NCBI GenBank assembly: GCA_023897205.1
Contig: JAHWDD010000016.1
Coordinates: 620,001-684,000 of the forward strand
Reading direction: 5' to 3'
DNA from: Exophiala sp. HKRS030
Lineage: Eukaryota > Ascomycota > Eurotiomycetes > Chaetothyriales > Herpotrichiellaceae
DNA: 64,000 nt
Both the position numbers and the translations under genes were made by a program. Position 1 is the first letter of the stretch. Each line of letters opens with the position of its first letter. The notes below the pieces were generated by a model. The model had not been told where the DNA came from and made no database searches. It saw only the letters and a program-made list of their open reading frames with translations. This document shows, in pieces, positions 22,859 to 32,066 of this stretch.

Positions 22859-24427
22859 ATGTTTGCCGTTTCGTTATCACTTTTTTCCATCACCTTCGCC
22901 CTTTGCTATCTAATCCTGTTACCTTGCGTTAGATACCTTCAAGACCCGAAAGGCTTGCGAAGATATCCCAACTTGACTTTCTGGTCTGGCATTTCGGATA
23001 TTCCTTTCGTCTATGAAGCTCATAGCGGCTTCCGGTCCCGAGCGCTTCTGAATGCGCATAAGAAGAAAGGTCCAATTATACGAATAGGTCCAAATTCATT
23101 ATCCTTCTCCAGTCCTCAAGCAATCAAAGACATTTATGGCCATGGATCCAAATGCAGTAAAGATATCTTCTACAAAGAGCTTGCGGGAACACATTTCCAC
23201 CTGGCCGATGTTGTCGACAAACCTGAACATGCACGCAAGAGAAAGATGTTGTCGAGTGCGTATGCGATCAAGAATCTAGAATGTTGGGAACATAAAGTTG
23301 CCGACATGACTGCTCGCATGATCAAGGCATTCGACAGCAGATGCACCTTGCCGCTTGGGCAAGGAGAACGTCCGATGGAAGAAGACCTGCAGATAGACTA
23401 TCGCATGTGGAGTAACTTGTTCACTGTGTCGGCTATCGCAAACATCGGACTGAGTGAAGACCTTGGATTTCTCGATCGTGGCGACGACATCATCACCTCC
23501 GAAGCCTCGGATGGGAAACTGAAGAAAGTCCACTTCCGAGAATGCCTACATGCTACCGCCTGGGCTCAGTCCAATCTGGTTTGGTCATATGACTGGTACA
23601 AGACATTCATCAAGGCCAGCAAGCTTGTTTCATCTACATATCGCCAGAAATGGCGGTTGAATCAAGATTGGGATGGAATCGTGCGGAATCGAGCAACGGT
23701 CCGGTACGCACGATATCAAGCCGGAGAACAACTTGACGACTTCTTCACTGCTATTCTTCAAGATAAATCTGGCTCTCCAAACAATCTCGAGTGGGGAGAG
23801 ATGGTGGCCGAAGTCAGTATCATGATGAATGCGGGCTCAGACACAACGGCTCTTGCCATGAACAACACCATGTTCCTTCTACTCCGCAATCCACAAAGTC
23901 TCGCCAAGTTACGAGAGGAACTGGACTGTGCTTTGGATGAAGACGAAGTCGTAGCACCTTACGACAAGGTGAAACATCTCCCATATCTCCGTGCCTGTCT
24001 GGACGAGAGCATGCGGCTTCTTCCTCCCACAACATTCGGACTACCTCGTCAGACACCTGTGGGAGGAGCTCCAGTCTGTGGGGACTTCATTGCAGGAAAC
24101 ACCAGCGTTTCCATGTCAGCATATGTTGCACATCGAGACGAGATCATCTTCCCCGAAGCTGAAACTTACAAGCCAGAAAGGTGGTTGGGTGAAACCGGCA
24201 AGGAATTACAACCCTACTTCATTGCCTTTTCCGCAGGAGCACGAGGCTGCATCGGTCGTAACATCAGCTATCTGGAGCAGATGATCCTACTCGCTTCGTT
24301 GCTGCATCGATATGAGTTCGCGCTCCCACATGATCAGTGGGAACCAGTTCGAAGAGAGAACTTCAACTTGTCGTCGGGGCCTATGCCCTTAAAAGTGTGG
24401 AGAAGGATACGCGAGGCTGATGTCTGA
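22859..24427 (+). CDS. Cytochrome P450 monooxygenase (possibly CYP53/benzoate-hydroxylase-like)
   Basis: Single exon, 522 residues. Start ATG 22859 is the first in frame and begins a hydrophobic ER anchor (MFAVSLSLFSITFALCYLIL). Diagnostic motifs: I-helix AGSDTT, ExxR at residues 383-386 (ESMR), PERW, and the heme loop FSAGARGCIGRN with the axial Cys at residue 464. The heme loop has A instead of the more usual G at the second position, tolerated in many fungal P450s. Segments such as GLPRQTP and the region around ADVVDKPEHARKRKML recall the group often annotated as benzoate 4-monooxygenase. I infer an aromatic or lipophilic substrate but cannot prove it. The divergent CPR is the likely electron donor. 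Confidence 0.93.
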   Translation: MFAVSLSLFSITFALCYLILLPCVRYLQDPKGLRRYPNLTFWSGISDIPFVYEAHSGFRSRALLNAHKKKGPIIRIGPNSLSFSSPQAIKDIYGHGSKCSKDIFYKELAGTHFHLADVVDKPEHARKRKMLSSAYAIKNLECWEHKVADMTARMIKAFDSRCTLPLGQGERPMEEDLQIDYRMWSNLFTVSAIANIGLSEDLGFLDRGDDIITSEASDGKLKKVHFRECLHATAWAQSNLVWSYDWYKTFIKASKLVSSTYRQKWRLNQDWDGIVRNRATVRYARYQAGEQLDDFFTAILQDKSGSPNNLEWGEMVAEVSIMMNAGSDTTALAMNNTMFLLLRNPQSLAKLREELDCALDEDEVVAPYDKVKHLPYLRACLDESMRLLPPTTFGLPRQTPVGGAPVCGDFIAGNTSVSMSAYVAHRDEIIFPEAETYKPERWLGETGKELQPYFIAFSAGARGCIGRNISYLEQMILLASLLHRYEFALPHDQWEPVRRENFNLSSGPMPLKVWRRIREADV

Positions 24428-25408
24428 AATGTCAACCTTTTGAGCTCATCGTCGTGAGGATAATGAGCATTGATATTGTTCATCTATAACAAAACCAAAT
24501 CTTTTTGACACCTAGATACTGCTGAATCAGATCAGCCATGATTCTACATTGCTCTTGACATGAGTTTGGTGATACTGTATCTCCTTGCTGCAATCGTAGA
24601 CATTGTCCACTGCAAGAGTGGAATGGCTCCCGTCATTACGTGTCATGTGCGTCCCGTCGGGCTATCGGATTGCAATACCTATATTGTAACGTCACCGGGC
24701 TCATCGAGATGTAGTGAACGCCGACGAGAAGCCGATCTGTGGATCATATTGGGATGATACCGGTAGAACACTCCGGCATCGCCGTTGAACGAGTACAGGC
24801 GGAGAATTACCCCAGCTTTCAAATAAGGAAAATGTTCGCCGAACTCGACCACATCTTCCAGAACTCACATCCGCCACCCTCACTGACTGCTCGAAACATT
24901 GTTCGGCGGCCAAGAAAATGTCCTTCACCCAAATGTCACAGCAAGTAATCGCCGAATTTATCCCACAAGCTCGACCGTTCAGCGGTTTCCGCTGCCCCAG
25001 ATTCTCTTCCCACAAACTCTAAAAAATTCCCGCCTTCACGGGTGGCAATTCGGGTATCGTCCGTTAAAACCCATGGGGTCAGCGGCAAATGACTGTCCTG
25101 ATAAGATTTCCATCTCGTATCATTTGGAGGCATGGTATGGGTTCTGGTTGACTTTCGGCGATCTGATGCCGGGTCTCTCCAGCGTCCTGTTCAAACATCA
25201 CTCTCAGGACTTCAACGTGAAATATTGGGGCAACAATGCTTGGGATGAATACTGCTCTTCATCTATATAACCCAGCTTGATCCTCTGCCATCTGTTGCCT
25301 CAATCTTTATCTTCACTCTGAGCGTCGGGCAAGGACAGCGCTATCTAGTCTGACAATTCTGGTTAAAGATTTTGCTCCATCTTGGATATTCTACTTCTCG
25401 TCCTAGCC
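24428..25408. other. Intergenic region between P450 and sugar transporter
   Basis: About 1 kb. A few open frames of 60-125 codons occur, without recognisable domains. The stretch just before 25400 is pyrimidine-rich leader for the transporter. I see no gene. Confidence 0.5.
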
Positions 25409-27299
25409 ATGGCCAATCGAGACCATCTCGCCATCGAACAAGGGATCGAAGAGAAGATGACGAAATATGAACACGTCGAGACGCCAAGAGCTCGTCGTGA
25501 CAGCTTGCCAGCCGATAGCGTTACTCGCACCTCCTTCGACCGTCGCCATTCTGCGGTCGCGCCGGGAAGTCGTCGAGACTCGCTTAGAAAGAGCTTCGAC
25601 AAAGCCAACCTCGCCATGGTCTTCCCTGATTCGACCCACGTCGAGGTCTCTGATGACGATCTGGGCAAGAACTCCATCGACGATATCGCGACATCGTGGT
25701 ATGTATGGATGGTAGCCGCAACAGCTTCGATTGCTGGGGCTCTTTTCGGCTACGACACTGGTATCATCTCAGCTGTCTTGGTCTATCTCGGCAGTGATCT
25801 AGACGGCCGTCCTACTTCTTCTGGAGAAAAGGAATTGATTACATCTCTTTGCTCAGGTGGTGCTTTTATCGGTGCCATCATTGCAGGTTTGACTGCTGAT
25901 CAGGTAAGATCTGACTTCCCGGATCGAGGATTTTGTGATTCTCACTGACAATTCGATGTAGTTTGGTCGAAAAATCGCAATCTATGTTGGGTGTATCCTT
26001 TTCACAATTGGCGCTATTCTTCAAGGTGCCGCCTACTCGATTGCTCAAATGGCTGTCGGTCGTCTGATCGTCGGCTTTGGGGTCGGCTCAGCCGCAATGG
26101 TCGTTCCTCTTTATATTGCCGAGATCGCTCCCACCAAGGTCCGTGGCCGCTTGATTGGATTGAACAACATGTCAATTACTGGTGGACAAGTCATCTCCTA
26201 CGGAATTGGTGCAGCTTTTGCACATGTCCCCATGGCTGGAGATATATGGTTGGTCTTGGAGCGCTGCCTGCCCTGATCTTGGCGGCGATGCTCCCGTTCT
26301 GTCCGGTAAGTCTTGCGGAGTGCGGCGATCTGCAGACATAGCTAACAAGTGCCTGTCCAGGAATCACCACGTCAGCTTGCATATCACGGCAAAATCGAAG
26401 AGGCAGAGAGAGTCTTAGCCAAGATCTACAAAGGTGCTACCCCTGAACAGGTTCGAGCCAAGTGTGCTTTGATTACAGCGGCATGCGAGGAGGCTAAGGA
26501 ATTGAACGGAGACCAGTCTCGTTGGTCCAAAATCAAACAACTCCACACTAATCCAGCCTACTTCCGTGCTCTCGTATGCGCGTGTGGCTTGATGGTGATT
26601 TCACAAATGTCCGGTTTCAACACTCTCATGTACTACTCGTCTACTTTGTTTGCCATGGTTGGATTCTCGAATCCTGTTGCAGTCGGACTCGTTGTTGCAG
26701 GGACCAACTTTGTCATGACCTGGGTCAACATGATGACTGTCGATCCACTTGGTCGTCGTCGCGTTTTGATATCTACAGTCTGGGGCATGTCAGCTGGTCT
26801 TTTGGCGGTGGCAGTGGCATTCAGCTTCATTCCTGTCAACACCGAAACTCTCGAATTGGAAACTAATACTGTTTCTGCACCAGCGATTGTGGTTCTTGTG
26901 TTTATCATCTGGTTTGTCTTCTTCTACGGGGTGTCTGTCGGCAACACTGCCTGGATGAGCACCGACTTTTTCCCGATGGAAGTTCGTGCCATGGGTACTA
27001 TGTGGTTGACATGCTCATGCTGGGGGTCCAACATCATTGTCAGCTCAACCTTCTTGTCCATGATGAAGGGTATGACTCCTAGCGGCGCTTTTGGTTTCTA
27101 TGCGGCAATCTGTGGAATCGGCTGGGTTTTGATCATTTTCTTTTACCCCGAAGTCTCAGGCCTGACGCTCGAGGAGATTGGCGAGGTGTTTCAGCATGGT
27201 TTCGGTGTCAGGTATGCAAGCAACTTGCGAAAGGAGAGAAGACAAGAGATCCAGGAGAGATTGAAGAACAGAGAAAGGCCAATTCCTGTGGGTCATTAA
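25409..27299 (+). CDS. MFS sugar transporter, myo-inositol-transporter-like, with one suspected missing base
   Basis: Three exons: 25409-25903, 25962-26305 and 26361-27299. A long Ser/Arg-rich cytosolic N-terminus (about 95 residues) precedes 12 expected membrane segments. Family marks: GYDTGIISAVLVYLG, GRKIAIYVGC, VGRLIVGFGVGSAAMVVPLYIAEIAP, GRR after helix 8, and SGLTLEEIGEVF near the end. These fit proton-coupled plasma-membrane sugar or inositol carriers of the Itr type. The frame breaks at the C4 run 26228-26231: upstream coding gives AFAHVP in one frame, downstream GWRYMVGLGALPALI in the next. One added C joins them as HVPHGWRYM and makes 592 residues with all exons in phase. As written, translation stops at 26275. 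The nearby dehydrogenase may be functionally linked. Confidence 0.9.
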
Positions 27300-27757
27300 G
27301 TTGGAATACTTCCCAAGCCAAATGAATGGTCGCATGATTATGGCCAGGTATATGATCTAATCTTGCCGTGGCAAGTCCCTCTTCGATATGGGGAGCGATT
27401 ATCAGAGTGTGAACTCGAGTTCTATAGTTCGTTTCTCAGACTTCAAGTCTCAAATCACAAATTTGGAATCGTCGCGATCGGCCAAAACCTTGCAAAATGA
27501 ATTCTACGTGTAAATTGTAATGATATTCAATTGACGTTGGTGGAGCGTCGACGTCGACGTCATCTGGATGCTCTGCACGTGCTAATGTTTTATTCAATGC
27601 CAAGGATTTCCATAGACTCAAAAGATTTAGAATGCGGGCGGGCATTAAACCCCATTTTATTTGTTCCATAGAGATTTCATGCGCAAGACAATAGCAGTTG
27701 AAACCGAAGATCTGGTCCTTAAACACTTATTATCACCTTAAAGTACATCGTTTCGAA
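27300..27757. other. Intergenic
   Basis: Between the sugar transporter and the pICln gene. A GTCGACGTCGACGTC run near 27547-27561 is a short near-palindrome. No gene is supported. Confidence 0.5.
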
Positions 27758-28729
27758 ATGGAGGTCTTACGTGAAGCCCCAAATCCCACTTCTTTCATCC
27801 TCTAGTCGAGCACCAGTCTGCGACCCCCGCCTCGTTCTACGCAGGTCCCCAGTCCTACACTACTACAGTGATCGCAGCAAGTTGATCATACTGGAAAGCG
27901 AGAGTGAATCAGTACCTGCGCTTGCCTCCATCTTAAGTGCAGCTCGGACAGAATCCCACTCGAATGGAGCCGAAAGCAATGGTGACGATGAAGGCTTGAG
28001 CAATCAAAAGGTCGTTGAAGATGTTGATGTTTGGGTAACCTCAGAGTACGTTCAAATCACATGGATATTGCTCGTATAATGCTCATGGTTTCTAGCAAAC
28101 TCTTTCTCTACTCGAACTCTGCCGCAGCAGGCGTTACAATCCCGTACCCGGCTATTTCATTACACGCCATTCAGACTCTACCAACACCATCGGCACTCGA
28201 CCAGCAGGGCGTTTATCTGCAGATTGCTACATCTAATGACGATCAGGGAGAAGAAGACCTGGAGCCAGATTCGATCTCGATTACTATTGTACCCACTGCA
28301 TCCGCCCCGCCTGATGTTGCCTCAGAACGAGACCCCGCAGAAGACAAGCCTGAGCAGACTCCTGTTGCGGCTATGTTTACGGCGCTGTCGAATTGCTCAA
28401 ATCTCCACCCCGATCCAATAGACCCTGAAGATGAAGAGGAGGAAGGTGGAAGTCGTTTATTCCAGGCCGGCCTCGCGTTTCCAGGCACAACAGATGGAGG
28501 CTTGCCAGCCGCCATGCCAGGAAGTGGTGGTTGGATCACTGCCGAAAATATGCACGAATTCGTTGACCAAGATGGCAATTGGATCGAAGGGGACGAGGAT
28601 ATTGAGGAGGGAACAGGAACAGAAGGCGACCGTCTAGGACCCGGAGCGGGAAATGTTCGTGCACGAGAAGACGCGGACGGTGAGGAAGACGGAGAAACAG
28701 ATGAATCCAAATGGAGAAGAACTTCATGA
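27758..28729 (+). CDS. Methylosome subunit pICln homologue, with two suspected missing bases in exon 1
   Basis: Exons 27758-28045 and 28096-28729 (intron GTACGT...TAG, 50 nt). pICln chaperones Sm proteins to the PRMT5 methylosome during snRNP assembly. After correction the protein is 307 residues: an N-terminal MEVLREAP segment, then LVEHQSATPASFY, PVLHYYSDRSKLIILESE and, across the intron, DVWVTSDKLFLYSNSAAAGVTIPYPAISLHAIQ (PH-like core), then an acidic tail rich in DEEEE and ending SKWRRTS. These four blocks sit in three different frames. Two single-base gaps explain this: one near 27798-27803 and one in the C4 run 27847-27850. Without them the first ATG frame stops after 15 codons. The downstream part is open and well supported. 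Confidence 0.82.
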
Positions 28730-28997
28730 ACACGACCCTTGACTTTTCAGTTTCGGAAGCTTCATCTATCAGGTCCTCCCGGTGGAGTGTCAAGCTTGGC
28801 TGGCCATCTTTCACAATTCTTCTGCCGATCAGAGGTCAAATCATTTCACGTTCACCATGCTTTGACCCAAAGTTGAAAATCGATGTGAGTGCTCTTTTTT
28901 GTCTGTCAGATTCTGTATTGTCTACTTGATTCTTTGTCATTTTCAGTGGCACCGATGCCCAAGGCTGCTCAGCTCGATGCATGGTCGGTTCCATGAT

Positions 28998-29466
28998 CTA
29001 GTAATTGAAATTTGGCTGCTGAGACTGATTGGGATCATATTGATCGGCGTCACGGTAATGCTCATCATATGCTTCGTGTGCGCGTCGCTCGGCATGTCTC
29101 TTTGCCTCGATGCGATCATATTCATCCAACCCTTTGGTCTCGGCGAGCTTGTCAACCTCTGCACCGACAAATCCGGCTAACAATTCCTTAGCGAAACCGT
29201 GGGAGACTGTCTTGCCTGGGAAACATTGTTAGACGGGGTAATAAGATGAGGAGAGCGGTCGAACTACCTTCTCTTCGTTGACGGTCCTCGAACAATTTCA
29301 TGCCCTCAAAAGCAGCAGCACCACCGATAAGTTCGTGAGAAAACTTTGCTTCGTGCTCACGGCCACCGTAGACCTGCTCGTGAGCATCACGGTTGTCGTC
29401 TGCGATGTAGAGTCAATGAAGGCGCTCCTAGTTCCAGCTGTGGCCAGACTTACCAAACCAACCCAT
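28998..29466 (-). CDS. CipC-like protein
   Basis: Three exons: 29466-29454 (only 13 nt), 29399-29268 and 29215-28998, giving 120 residues. It matches the small fungal CipC family, named after a concanamycin-induced protein of Aspergillus; its biochemical role is unknown. The joined N-terminus reads MGWFGDDNRDAHEQVYGG, then KFSHELIGGAAAFEGMKLFEDRQR, KTVSHGFAKELLAGFVGAEVD and DEYDRIEAKRHAERRAHE, a very characteristic charged helical sequence. The C-terminus is short and polar (DPNQSQQPNFNY). No signal peptide or membrane segment. The 13-nt first exon carries only the start codon and three more codons and would be missed by simple gene finding. Transcripts of this family are often abundant and stress-induced (family knowledge). 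Confidence 0.93.
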
Positions 29467-30712
29467 TGTGAAGATTTGCAAGATATTGCTTTGTTGTAGG
29501 AATTGCAAGTAAAGGTTTCAGCGTTAAAGGATGGGAGAGGGCAGATGGAAGAAGACGACAGCAAAGATCGTGGATGAGTCGGGTGATTATATAGGCAAAG
29601 GCGGAAAGGCCTCAGTTCTAAATTGAGGCAACTCTGCTGAACTCAAAGCAAGATGCCATCATGCAAGCTACCCCTCGATTACATGCTCTCAAGGAGTCCA
29701 TGTTGAAGATGATTCGTGAACAAAGTGAACCAGCAGAGATTCAGGAACGGGAGGGGACGCGTGGACTCTGACTGCCCCACCATTTGTCAATGAACGGACG
29801 ACCACGATGTTTGTTCTTGTCACCGACTCGACAGCTCAGCTCGATGCCGCCTTTCCAACCATCGGATAGACGATGATCAGCTTTGACTTGTTTGGGAAGC
29901 TCATCATGTCATCCATCATCTGCGTGTGTAGACCTCAGCCACGAGTTGCTGTACCTTTGCGAGTACTCAATTGATCTTCCGGCTACATTTTGAAAGCCTA
30001 GCAATGGTGTTTCCTTGACCGTGATGACAACAACGTAAACCCACACGAGGCAAATACAGTTTGAGGGCAGGGGTTCAGCTCGGATGGGCAGGGCAGTGGA
30101 GGATCGGGCCTGAATGTCGTTCCAACATTGGGACCAATCAATGTACGTACTTACGAATCATGGACATTGAACCAGCTTAAATTTGACTTTCAAGGTCCTT
30201 GCTTTTGGCTGGCATCATGAGACCAATGCAGGCTTCGCCACAAATACACAAACGCACTACGAAAGAAACCTCTACTCTACACTTGACTTGGCTAAGAAGA
30301 TGTGATTCATGCGGGGTCTAGACAGGGCACGACAGGGTCACATTTTGACGGCGCAGTTAGTTAGGGAATTTAGTGGAGGTTAGTGCGTGGTGCCTGTAGG
30401 TCAAGAGCTTGTTTCAAAGCCAAGCCTGAGCTTTAAAGCTTGTTCTCCCACCCAATCTGACGGCTGGTACGCTTGGGTCAACGTCATCGCTGTCCGGGGC
30501 TTCGGGCTTTCTTTTCCTTGCATTATTCCCATTCCTTATGTACCTACCTACCTAAGTAAGGAACCTTTGAAGAGCACTCCGTACCTTCTCAAGATAACAC
30601 GGGGTGAGACAAGAAGCGCAGCTGCCAATTTTATGCATGTCCTGAGCCTCTCCACATTGGGAAAGCACGAAAAACCGCTGCGCCACATCCATCTCATCCA
30701 ATTCAAGCCACA
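29467..30712. promoter_or_regulatory. Divergent intergenic region, CipC / hydrolase
   Basis: About 1.25 kb. A TACCTACCTACCTAAG run occurs near 30540-30556. The rest is mixed composition without a supported gene. Confidence 0.5.
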
Positions 30713-31480
30713 ATGCCACCTACCAATGTCAATGTCAATGTCACCGTCCCCAAACCCACCGACTTTCCATCAGCCCTTCAACCTGTGATCCACCTGCCAC
30801 CATCATCCCACCCCACCAATGTCATCCTCTTCTTGCCAGGCATCGGCGACAACGCTGCCAACTTCTCCTCTTTCGCCAAAGCCTTGAACTTGCCTGATGC
30901 CTTGACCATCACTCTCAACCCGCCGTTTCCTCTCCCATTCCTTCTGGGTTTACCTGGTGATCAATGGTCCCATGATCTGCAAGTCGATACCTCGAGCGGG
31001 CAAATCGACCCAGACTCTCCACTAGATGTGGCAGCTAAACTCATCGCCGAAGATGTCATTGCCAACGTCCTCCTAGCCAAGTTCAAGTACCGACCGGACC
31101 ACGTCCATCTCTTTGGCTTAGGACAAGGCGGTGCTGTTGCCCTTGCCACTGCCCTGCACCCGTCTCTGTCTCAGATTCCTCCTTTAGGTGGCATCGTTTC
31201 GATTGGAGGCATCTTACCAATCTCAATCACCACACCGCCGTCCAAAAACCGAACTCCAGTTCTTCTGCTTTCAGGCTCAAAGTCGCCCCTTGCGTCCGCT
31301 GGCTCAAGCCCGCTGAAAAGGTGTCGTGAGACCTTTGAATTCCTCGAATATCATCAATGGAAGAAGGGTGATGATTCAATGCCCAAGAATAGAGATGAGG
31401 TCTTGCCGATGATGCAGTTCTGGGCTCGCACCTTGAAGAGTCGAAGAGGTGTGCCTGACGATGCTGTGGAGATTACTTGA
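30713..31480 (+). CDS. Alpha/beta-hydrolase-fold protein of the acyl-protein thioesterase/carboxylesterase type, lacking the catalytic serine
   Basis: Single exon, 255 residues. The start of the fold is clear (NVILFLPGIGDNAANFSSFAKAL, then a LNPPFPLPF strand). The nucleophile elbow, normally GFSQGG in this group, reads FGLGQGGAVAL: the serine position holds glycine. The usual late Asp (GxxDxxV) and His (GHxxP) are also not visible; their places hold GSKSPLASAG and KKGDDSMPKN. I therefore read it as a non-catalytic member, a pseudoenzyme. I have the impression that fungal relatives share this, so it may be a conserved property rather than recent decay. The N-terminus has a NVNVNV repeat. No signal peptide; probably cytosolic. 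Role unknown. Confidence 0.8.
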   Translation: MPPTNVNVNVTVPKPTDFPSALQPVIHLPPSSHPTNVILFLPGIGDNAANFSSFAKALNLPDALTITLNPPFPLPFLLGLPGDQWSHDLQVDTSSGQIDPDSPLDVAAKLIAEDVIANVLLAKFKYRPDHVHLFGLGQGGAVALATALHPSLSQIPPLGGIVSIGGILPISITTPPSKNRTPVLLLSGSKSPLASAGSSPLKRCRETFEFLEYHQWKKGDDSMPKNRDEVLPMMQFWARTLKSRRGVPDDAVEIT

Positions 31481-32066
31481 TTTCAATCAGTATCTTGACC
31501 TGGGAAAGCAAATAAATAAGCGCCATGGTGTGTGAAGGCCGATCGGCCGACCCATAAGATCATTGCTTTCCTTGTGATATGTTCCACATGTCGGAAACTT
31601 GATGTCGGTGTCAAGTGGATGCAAAGTCGATTGCAAAATTAGCCTTCTCCAACTGTATTACTGGAAGCCACATGCCGCAACTATAGGAAAAGCATTTTCG
31701 ACCCCGAGGCTCGTGATGCTCCTTCACGACTTTCTGCCACACATTCGGCCACCTCGCAATGATGAAAACATACAGTCTCAGAAATAATCCCAGAAATGAC
31801 GCCCTGCGCGTCAATGGCGCAGTGGGAGCGATGATGTGCTATATACAGCTCGTACCTTCATATACAATAGCTTTCCTTGAGCTACGACACATGATTGAAA
31901 CACAAGTCCTGAGCTCCATGTCATCGATTCGGCGTCTTTACCACAATGGCACTTGATATGGCTTTTCTTTTTTATTGCTTGTACCTTGTGCTAAACCCGT
32001 AATCACATAGCTAAAATCATGGCTAATACCAACAGCAGAACTACCTATCAATCCCCTCCTCCTAGT
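31481..32066. other. Intergenic, convergent
   Basis: 3' flanks of the hydrolase and the WSC-domain gene. No supported feature. Confidence 0.6.

Noticed and set aside
24899..25270. 123-codon open frame between P450 and transporter
   Set aside because: Low-complexity mixed composition with no family feature; within normal chance length for this base composition.
26200..26360. Long intron in the sugar transporter hiding the frame break
   Set aside because: It would delete GWRYMVGLGALPALI, a conserved transporter segment.
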